From: an uncultured Alteromonadaceae bacterium
GTDB taxonomy: Bacteria; Pseudomonadota; Gammaproteobacteria; Enterobacterales; Alteromonadaceae
Reading direction: 5' to 3'
Length of the DNA: 64,000 nucleotides
Assembly (NCBI GenBank): GCA_947503265.1
Contig: CANNDC010000024.1
Span: 1-64,000 of the forward strand
The translations under genes were made by a program, and so were the position numbers. The notes beneath the pieces were generated by a model, which saw nothing but the letters and a program-made list of their open reading frames with translations, ran no database searches and was not told where the DNA came from. Below are positions 43,454 through 49,868 of this stretch, piece by piece (positions within the stretch are counted from its first letter, which is position 1; every line of letters starts with the position of its first letter).

Positions 43454-44209
43454 TTGAAATTACTTATTTTATTCATCACATTGGTTTTTGGCACTTTTGC
43501 TTCCGCACACAGTATCGTTGAACTAGTGAAGCAGGTAAAACCCTCTGTTGTTGGAATTGGAGTATTTGATCCAAGGGGTTCTCCAAGAGCGAACTTACAA
43601 GGCTCTGGTTTTATCGTGGCTGATGGTAATTATGTTATTACTAATCAACATGTTATTGATAAAGAGCTAGATCCAGACCGTCAACAAAAAAGAGTGGTTT
43701 TTATAGGTTCTGGTAATCAACCAAAAACGGTTGATGCGGAAGTCATTGCGGTTGAAAAACGACATGATTTAGCCCTGCTTAAACTGAATGAAAAGTTTGT
43801 ACCCCTTGACTTAGCCCAGCCTGATTTTGTAGATGATGGTACTGATGTGTTTTTCATTGGTTTTCCAATAGGCTCAGTCTTGGGATTATATCCAGCTACT
43901 CATCGCGGTATTATAGCTGCCTCAACTCCCGTCATTATTCCAAGCCATAACGCTCGTCAACTCGATATCAATACTATTCGTCGTTTGCGAGATCCTTACT
44001 TTATTTACCAAATGGATGCAACTGCGTACCCCGGGAACAGTGGTAGTGCAGTGTTTAATGCTGAAACGGGAAAGGTAGTTGGAGTCATCAATAAAGTCTT
44101 TGTCAAAACCACTAAAGAGTCAGTTTTATCAGAGCCAAGTGGAATTACGTATTCAATCCCTGTAAAATACGTTCATGAGCTGTTGAGAAAAGCAAAAATC
44201 GATTATTAA
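43454..44209 (+). CDS. Secreted trypsin-like (S1C) serine protease without PDZ domain
   Basis: This 251-residue protein has a signal peptide cut near ASA-HSIVE and a single chymotrypsin-fold domain. The triad is H66 (TNQHVID), D105 (KRHDLALL) and S196 (GNSGSAV). Unlike DegP/DegS it has no PDZ domain and no membrane anchor after the signal. The TTG start lies 10 bases after GGGA. It may process exported proteins of the exosortase pathway or the Tat-exported neighbour encoded 147 bases downstream. That partnership is inferred from position only. Confidence 0.88.
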   Translation: MKLLILFITLVFGTFASAHSIVELVKQVKPSVVGIGVFDPRGSPRANLQGSGFIVADGNYVITNQHVIDKELDPDRQQKRVVFIGSGNQPKTVDAEVIAVEKRHDLALLKLNEKFVPLDLAQPDFVDDGTDVFFIGFPIGSVLGLYPATHRGIIAASTPVIIPSHNARQLDINTIRRLRDPYFIYQMDATAYPGNSGSAVFNAETGKVVGVINKVFVKTTKESVLSEPSGITYSIPVKYVHELLRKAKIDY

Positions 44210-44280
44210 ACTGTCAAGTTACTTTACAATTACATTGTTGAACCTATGGTTTTATTCAATAAATTCAAAGTGATATATTG

Positions 44281-44297
44281 ATGGCTCGAATTTTGCT
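44281..44297 (+). promoter_or_regulatory. Sigma-54 type promoter of the Tat/PqqD/HprK module
   Basis: ATGGCTCGAATTTTGCT has GG (44283-44284) and GC (44295-44296) separated by exactly 10 bases. From TGGC onwards it fits TGGCACGRNNNTTGCW at 12 of 13 defined positions. The expected start near 44308 leaves about 49 bases before the ATG at 44357. It is the best sigma-54 match that I found in the window. Confidence 0.72.
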
Positions 44298-44356
44298 TTC
44301 ATTTACAGTTAGAAGATTTAATTCGCGCTAAGTGACGCACTAAAGGGTTTTGATGT

Positions 44357-45004
44357 ATGAACGAATTCGATAAAACGAATAAGCAGGACGTTTCTAAGGG
44401 AAATAATAGACGCAGCTTTTTGAAAAAGTCTGCGACTGGTGCTGTTGTGTTTAGTTTACCTGCTAAATCAGTGTGGGGTGCCTGCTCTGTCTCTGGGGCG
44501 ATGTCAGGAAATTTGTCAACAAATACTGATCGTCATGACTGTACCATGCCAGTAATGGAAAATGGTTGTAAACCATACAAGTGGAAAAATTTAAATAAAC
44601 ATTGTGACAGCATATTCAGCCACCTAAAAAGTAAAAAAGGCCATAGCAGCTATGAAAATTTGAAGAAGAAATACATAGCAGCTTGTGATGCAGAAAAAGC
44701 AGGAAATTTGTATCTTCCTCAAGAACTTATTGCAACATCACCCACTTGTGGTGATGCGTTAATGAGTTCTGATACACTGATGAAAAGGTTGGGTTGCGTG
44801 TACTTAAATGCATGTTTTGGACTTTATCCTGGTTATGCCGGGCCGGTTCAAGCAACGCAACTGACTAATGATGTTTTCCTATATATATATACTCAATCAA
44901 AATTAGCAGAAATGAACGGTGAATTAGCTCAAGCAGTGGTGCCATCCAATACAGATTTGGGTTTCACTGACAACCATGCAACTAACGATATGGTTCTGTA
45001 CTAA
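44357..45004 (+). CDS. Tat-exported cysteine-rich protein of unknown function
   Basis: I do not recognise a named family for this 215-residue protein. It starts with a hydrophilic segment and a twin-arginine motif, RRSFLKK (18-24), then SATGAVVFSLPAKSVWG, with likely cutting near VWG-ACS. The mature part has eight cysteines (C43, C63, C70 and others through YLNAC), no membrane helix and no catalytic signature. The Tat route implies folding or cofactor loading in the cytoplasm. It heads a unit with PqqD-like, HprK-like and nucleotidyltransferase genes, so it is a plausible substrate for modification by them before export. A sigma-54 promoter lies upstream. Confidence 0.85.
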   Translation: MNEFDKTNKQDVSKGNNRRSFLKKSATGAVVFSLPAKSVWGACSVSGAMSGNLSTNTDRHDCTMPVMENGCKPYKWKNLNKHCDSIFSHLKSKKGHSSYENLKKKYIAACDAEKAGNLYLPQELIATSPTCGDALMSSDTLMKRLGCVYLNACFGLYPGYAGPVQATQLTNDVFLYIYTQSKLAEMNGELAQAVVPSNTDLGFTDNHATNDMVLY

Positions 45005-45027
45005 AGAGTATTAACAAACAATCGTTA

Positions 45028-45312
45028 GTGGGCAAATTGATACTATCCCCAAACAGTCAAATGTGGCTATGTCCTGACAACAGCGGCATAGCCATTTACA
45101 ATGGCTATGACGGAAACACCCTTTTCCTTCGAAATTCATCAGAAAATTCGCAAGTATTACCTCAAAATGCAGCACATCAAGACTCAACACGCTTGCAAGG
45201 TGAAATTTCCAGTTCTAAAATCGGTTCACTGCTGGGACTGAATAAATTGGAATGTGAGAAAATGATAACTCAATTAATAAACTGGAGAGTGTTGATCGGA
45301 AGCGATGATTGA
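45028..45312 (+). CDS. PqqD-family protein (HPr-rel-A system, peptide chaperone/RRE-like)
   Basis: This 94-residue protein is of the PqqD type, resembling TIGR04353 of the HPr-rel-A system. PqqD-like domains are small winged-helix folds that bind leader peptides for modification enzymes (RiPP recognition elements). The pattern is an N-terminal strand region (GIAIYNGYDGNTLFLRN) followed by helices ending ECEKMITQLINWRVL. The GTG start has no clear ribosome site. The stop overlaps the kinase start (TGATG). In lasso-peptide clusters a protein of this type (B1) works with a separate protease; no such protease is encoded here. Confidence 0.75.
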   Translation: MGKLILSPNSQMWLCPDNSGIAIYNGYDGNTLFLRNSSENSQVLPQNAAHQDSTRLQGEISSSKIGSLLGLNKLECEKMITQLINWRVLIGSDD

Positions 45313-46160
45313 TGCATCTTTTGAACACAGGTCTCTACCAGTTTTCGATGACCTCAGACCTTCATCATCTTTACCCTATCGTCGATAGCTTATATGGAGA
45401 CGCAGACGCTAAAGACGATTTTATCGATTTCAGAATAAAAATTAAGTTCGATAGCTTGGTGCGGCGTTTTATTCGCCCGCAAATCAGTTTTTATTCTGAC
45501 CAACATTCCCCTTTTAAACCTCTACCTGTTTCACAGGCTGCTGCTGTATTGGAGTGGGGCATGAATTGGTGTATTGCAGCCAATGAATACGGCAAACTGA
45601 TTATCCATGCCGCAGTACTGGTAAAAAATGGCAAAGCTATCATATTCCCAGCATTACCAGGTTCGGGTAAGAGTACTCTGACAGCGCATTTGGGTTTATC
45701 TGGCTGGTCTACCTATTCTGATGAAATGGCGATTATTGATATGCAAACTGGGCTCGTTTCACCTTTATACAGGCCTGTTTGTCTGAAAAACGAATCTATT
45801 ACCTTGGTTAAATCCTGGCATCCTCAAGCGTTTTTCACACCCGTATGCAAAGATACTCAAAAAGGCGATGTTGCCCACGTGAAGGTATCTAGTTGGGCTC
45901 AATATCAAACTTATGAACCCGTGCCTATTGAGAGCGTTGTTTTTCCGAAGTATGTCGCTGAATCAGAACTTAAAATATTTCAGCTAAATCAGCTTGAAGC
46001 CTTCACCGCACTTAGCCAAAATGCGTTCAACTATAACGTGTTGGGCGCTGAAGGGTTTGATTCGGTGAAAAAAGTCATTAGTAACAGCCGGCATTTTGAA
46101 ATTAACTACAGCGATGTGCAAGAAGTCGATGCCTTTCTTACTGAGGATATAATCTCGTGA
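45312..46160 (+). CDS. HprK-related kinase A
   Basis: This 282-residue protein resembles the HprK-related kinase family TIGR04352. It has a P-loop at LPGSGKST (115-122), as in HPr kinase/phosphorylase and the tailoring kinases of lasso peptides, followed by the acidic YSDEMAII block where HprK has its catalytic Asp region. The ATG at 45312 overlaps the PqqD stop (TGATG). A TTG one codon earlier would be possible but is less likely. No HPr protein is encoded here, so the target is not the sugar phosphotransferase system. By position it may phosphorylate the Tat-exported protein or a small peptide. Confidence 0.85.
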   Translation: MHLLNTGLYQFSMTSDLHHLYPIVDSLYGDADAKDDFIDFRIKIKFDSLVRRFIRPQISFYSDQHSPFKPLPVSQAAAVLEWGMNWCIAANEYGKLIIHAAVLVKNGKAIIFPALPGSGKSTLTAHLGLSGWSTYSDEMAIIDMQTGLVSPLYRPVCLKNESITLVKSWHPQAFFTPVCKDTQKGDVAHVKVSSWAQYQTYEPVPIESVVFPKYVAESELKIFQLNQLEAFTALSQNAFNYNVLGAEGFDSVKKVISNSRHFEINYSDVQEVDAFLTEDIIS

Positions 46161-47284
46161 CTGAGCTTATCAATACGCTCGATTTGTTCAAGTTAATGCT
46201 GGAGCCAAAAACTGGGCTTAATCTGAGTTTAAAGCAATGGCAGGAAGCCGTGTTTATTCTCAGAGAAGCTAAGGTGTTAGGCAGTTTATATCACAGTGCA
46301 GTGAAGCACGAATGCTTTAGTCAATATCCCTCGGAAGTGCAGCGACACCTATTCTCTGCCCATGTCTATGCTAAACGTCAAGCAGATCAAATTGAATATG
46401 AAGCAAAAGAGCTAAACCAATTGTTTCAGCAAGTCGATGTACAAGCGATATTTTTGAAAGGGGCGGCCTACACATTGAGAGGCTCCTTTAATGGTTTGGG
46501 TAGAGTATGTTCTGACTTGGATGTGTTAGTTGATAAAAGCGATTTGGCAAAAGCAGAAGCTCATCTGAAGTCAAATCGGTGGCGCTCCGAATCACTCAAT
46601 GACTATGATGAGAAGTATTATCGAGAGTGGGCGCATGAAATTCCGCCACTATTTCAGATCAATAGAGCTACCGTATTAGATATGCACCATAATATCTATC
46701 CGCCCATTAGTGGTCGTGCCCCGTCTGTAGAGACCTTTTTTGATTCGAAACAGTTGACAGAGACGGGTTGTTTTGTTTTAGACCCCGCTTGCACAATATT
46801 GCATAGTTTGGTGCATATGTTTACCAATGAAGACAGTTCGAGCTGGATGCGGGATTTACTTGATATCTGTTTACTCATTGAGGAATTCGGTGATCAAGAT
46901 TGTTGGCCAAAGCTAATTGAACTTGCCATTGAGACCAAGTTTACCAGCGAACTAGCGTCTTGTATTACAGTAATATCTTACTACTCTAAAATCGATATTC
47001 CGCAACAAGCTAAAGATTTTGTTAGCAATCAAAAGTTGGGTTTTACAGATAAATTCCTGATGAATACTATTTTCGTTAACGCCATCGTACCAGAGCACGA
47101 AGCTGTGAATAAATTCAAGAATAGAATGGCAAAACAAGTCGTTTATTTGCGAGGACATTGGCAAAAAATGCCGTTTCCAATTCTTATAAAACATTTTGCG
47201 ATCAAATCGTTCTTAGGGCTCAGAGATAAGCTAATTGGTAAGCATCACTTTGATCCTAAATTACCGCAAAACCCCAACTGGTAG
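46157..47284 (+). CDS. Nucleotidyltransferase-family protein (PF14907-like)
   Basis: This 375-residue protein resembles the uncharacterised nucleotidyltransferase family often found next to HprK-like kinases and PqqD-like proteins. The pattern FLKGAAYTLRG followed by GRVCSDLDVLVD (about 108-119) has the D-x-D metal pair of nucleotidyltransferases. A long helical C-terminal region follows. The GTG start overlaps the kinase stop (GTGA), so the three genes are coupled. Members of the family modify peptides with nucleotidyl groups in some lasso-peptide clusters; the substrate here is unknown. Confidence 0.85.
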   Translation: MTELINTLDLFKLMLEPKTGLNLSLKQWQEAVFILREAKVLGSLYHSAVKHECFSQYPSEVQRHLFSAHVYAKRQADQIEYEAKELNQLFQQVDVQAIFLKGAAYTLRGSFNGLGRVCSDLDVLVDKSDLAKAEAHLKSNRWRSESLNDYDEKYYREWAHEIPPLFQINRATVLDMHHNIYPPISGRAPSVETFFDSKQLTETGCFVLDPACTILHSLVHMFTNEDSSSWMRDLLDICLLIEEFGDQDCWPKLIELAIETKFTSELASCITVISYYSKIDIPQQAKDFVSNQKLGFTDKFLMNTIFVNAIVPEHEAVNKFKNRMAKQVVYLRGHWQKMPFPILIKHFAIKSFLGLRDKLIGKHHFDPKLPQNPNW

Positions 47285-47414
47285 CAAATTTCAATTATAG
47301 GGCTACTATTTTGTGTTAAATACAGGCAAAATATTGCCCGAAATACAATTAACCCAGAGACTTATCGAACGAATAGTGTCGACAGGCTCTCTTATGCTGA
47401 AAAGGTAAATTAAT

Positions 47415-48695
47415 TTGGCTGAACAACTTCTAGACAAACGCATTGCAATCATTGGATTGGGATATGTTGGTTTGCCCCTCGCTGTCGCTTTTGGTAAAAA
47501 ATTTACCACTGTTGGTTTTGATATTAATCAACAGCGAATTTCAGAGCTCAAAGGTGGTCAAGATCACACTCTTGAGGTGTCCCCTGAAGAATTAGCAAGC
47601 GTGACTCAATTAGAATTCAGTAGTGATCCTGCTTCTTTGAGTAGTTGTGATTATATTATTGTCACTGTGCCTACGCCGATTGATAAGAATAGGCAGCCAG
47701 ATTTGACGCCGCTTCGCAAAGCTAGCGAAATGATCGGTAAGATTATAAGAAAAGGGACCACTGTAATTTACGAATCCACGGTTTTCCCAGGTGCGACTGA
47801 AGAAGTGTGTTTACCTATTATCGAAGAGCATTCCGGCTTGACTTTTAATGTCGACTTTTTTGCTGGATATAGTCCAGAGCGGATAAATCCGGGTGATAAG
47901 ACACACCGCCTAGAAAGCATAGTCAAGGTGACTAGTGGTTCGAACGAGGCCGTATCCAAAGATGTAGATGATCTTTATCTGTCGATTATTGAGGCAGGAA
48001 CCCACAGAGCCTCATCCATTAAAGTCGCTGAAGCGGCAAAAGTGATTGAGAATACGCAACGAGATTTAAACATTGCACTTATCAACGAACTAGCCATGAT
48101 ATTTGAACGTCTTGGCATTGATACAGAAGAAGTATTGCAAGCTGCTGGGAGTAAATGGAACTTTTTACCATTTAGACCTGGATTGGTTGGCGGACATTGT
48201 ATTGGCGTAGACCCGTACTATTTGACCCACAAAGCAGAAGAGATAGGCTACCATCCTGAAGTGATATTAGCAGGTCGCAGAATCAATGATCACATGGGTG
48301 AATACGTTGTTAGCCGCTTAGTGAAGAAGATGTTGAACCAAAAGATAATGGTTAATGGTGCAAACGTATTGTTGATGGGCATCACCTTCAAAGAGAATTG
48401 TCCTGATATTCGCAACACCAAAGTGGTGGATATTGCCACCGAGCTTGAAAACTATCATGTTAATATGGACATTTACGACCCTTGGGCTGAATCAGCAGAA
48501 GTGGAGCACGAATATGGACTATCGCTGGTAGATAAGCCTGAACAAGGCAAATATGACGCTATTATTGCGGCAGTTGCTCATAGTGAGTTCAAAGAAATGA
48601 GCCCTTCTGATTTGCAAGCACTTGGCAAAAGTAACTGTGTTATTTTCGATCTGAAATATATATTTGATAAAAATATCGTTGACTTAAGACTGTAA
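47415..48695 (+). CDS. tviB: UDP-N-acetylhexosamine/UDP-sugar 6-dehydrogenase (TviB-like)
   Basis: This 426-residue nucleotide-sugar dehydrogenase has the Rossmann motif GLGYVGLPLA (14-23), EAAKVIENTQRDLN, the catalytic cysteine C262 in VGGHCIGVDPYY and the C-terminal GITFKENCPDIRNTK. It resembles TviB of Vi antigen synthesis (UDP-GlcNAc to UDP-GlcNAcA), which differs from WecC in its central region. The TTG start at 47415 has an AAGG site 10 bases upstream. It is followed after 12 bases by an epimerase, so the pair makes a uronic-acid nucleotide. 130 bases separate it from the nucleotidyltransferase gene; a small palindrome lies in that gap (47325-47338). Confidence 0.88.
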   Translation: MAEQLLDKRIAIIGLGYVGLPLAVAFGKKFTTVGFDINQQRISELKGGQDHTLEVSPEELASVTQLEFSSDPASLSSCDYIIVTVPTPIDKNRQPDLTPLRKASEMIGKIIRKGTTVIYESTVFPGATEEVCLPIIEEHSGLTFNVDFFAGYSPERINPGDKTHRLESIVKVTSGSNEAVSKDVDDLYLSIIEAGTHRASSIKVAEAAKVIENTQRDLNIALINELAMIFERLGIDTEEVLQAAGSKWNFLPFRPGLVGGHCIGVDPYYLTHKAEEIGYHPEVILAGRRINDHMGEYVVSRLVKKMLNQKIMVNGANVLLMGITFKENCPDIRNTKVVDIATELENYHVNMDIYDPWAESAEVEHEYGLSLVDKPEQGKYDAIIAAVAHSEFKEMSPSDLQALGKSNCVIFDLKYIFDKNIVDLRL

Positions 48696-48707
48696 GGATA
48701 GTCATTA

Positions 48708-49724
48708 ATGAAAGTATTAGTAACTGGTGCCGCCGGCTTTATCGGTTCACATGTAAGTTTGTATCTACTGGAAAGAGGCGATGAAGTTGTTGGGTTAGAC
48801 AATCTGAATGACTATTATGACGTCAATCTGAAATTGGACAGACTAAAAAGAGTCGAAAATCACAAAAATGCATTGAACTTTAGTTTTGTGAAAATGAGTG
48901 TTGAAGATCGCGAAGGTATGGAAACGCTATTTGCAGAACATAAATTTGATAAAGTAGTTCATTTAGCTGCACAGGCTGGGGTGCGTTATTCGTTGGAAAA
49001 CCCTCACGCTTATATAGATGCAAATATTGTTGGTTATATGAACATTCTAGAGGGCTGCCGTCACAACAAGGTTCAGCACCTTGTTTATGCATCGTCTAGT
49101 TCGGTCTATGGTGCAAACGAAGCAATGCCATTTTCTGTTCACGATAATGTTGATCACCCAGTATCACTTTACGCGGCAAGTAAAAAAGCCAATGAGCTGA
49201 TGGCTCATACGTACAGCCATCTTTATGGCTTGCCTACTACTGGCTTAAGATTCTTTACTGTCTATGGGCCATGGGGTAGACCTGACATGGCATTGTTCTT
49301 GTTCACTAAAGCAATTTTGAATGGCGATCCGATAAAAGTCTTTAACTATGGTAATCATAGACGTGACTTCACTTACATCGACGATATCGTTGAAGGTATT
49401 ATCCGTACCCTAGATAACACAGCTCAATCAAATCCAGAATGGTCTGGAGAGAAGCCTGATCCGGGTACTAGCAAAGCGCCGTGGCGAGTTTATAACATTG
49501 GTGCACAAACACCGGTGCAATTAATGGATTATATTGAAACCTTAGAAGACGCTTTAGGTAAGACGGCAGAAAAAGAATTGTTACCCTTGCAAATGGGGGA
49601 TGTTCCTGACACCTACGCTGATGTTGAAGCCTTGGTTGATGATGTTGGCTATCGTCCGCAAACCAATATTAAACAAGGCATAGGTAATTTTGTCGCTTGG
49701 TATAAAGATTACTTTAAAGTTTAA
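48708..49724 (+). CDS. NAD-dependent epimerase (UDP-glucuronate 4-epimerase-like)
   Basis: This 338-residue short-chain epimerase has TGAAGFIGSH (6-15), DNLNDYYD and YAASKK with Y155 and K159 as the catalytic pair. These, and the FFTVYGPWGRPDMALFLF block, match CapI/LspL UDP-glucuronate 4-epimerases. With the TviB-like dehydrogenase it would make UDP-GalA or the N-acetylated uronic acid, depending on what the dehydrogenase supplies. It ends at a perfect terminator, closing the exosortase-associated region. Confidence 0.9.
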   Translation: MKVLVTGAAGFIGSHVSLYLLERGDEVVGLDNLNDYYDVNLKLDRLKRVENHKNALNFSFVKMSVEDREGMETLFAEHKFDKVVHLAAQAGVRYSLENPHAYIDANIVGYMNILEGCRHNKVQHLVYASSSSVYGANEAMPFSVHDNVDHPVSLYAASKKANELMAHTYSHLYGLPTTGLRFFTVYGPWGRPDMALFLFTKAILNGDPIKVFNYGNHRRDFTYIDDIVEGIIRTLDNTAQSNPEWSGEKPDPGTSKAPWRVYNIGAQTPVQLMDYIETLEDALGKTAEKELLPLQMGDVPDTYADVEALVDDVGYRPQTNIKQGIGNFVAWYKDYFKV

Positions 49725-49811
49725 TTTTACTTGAGGCTAAGGGTGGGAAATTCGTCAAGTATTTCTTATCCAGAGTTCAGTTTTTAATAGACGTGTCGCA
49801 GAAAAATATCT

Positions 49812-49849
49812 AAACCCCTTTGAGAAAACGTGACTCAAAGGGGTTTTTT
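49812..49849 (+). terminator. Rho-independent terminator after the epimerase
   Basis: Perfect 13-base arms AAACCCCTTTGAG (49812-49824) and CTCAAAGGGGTTT (49834-49846) enclose a 9-base loop, and the right arm runs into T6. It lies 88 bases after the stop and 20 bases before the malate synthase stop. A-runs on the other side mean that it may also end glcB transcription. Confidence 0.93.
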
Positions 49850-49868
49850 ATTGGGTATCGCTTATCAA

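Noticed and set aside
47322..47339. A sigma-54-like site upstream of tviB
   Set aside because: On the plus strand the GG-GC spacing is 9, not 10; on the minus strand the -24 element is poor and no gene lies in that direction. The sequence is better described as a small palindrome.
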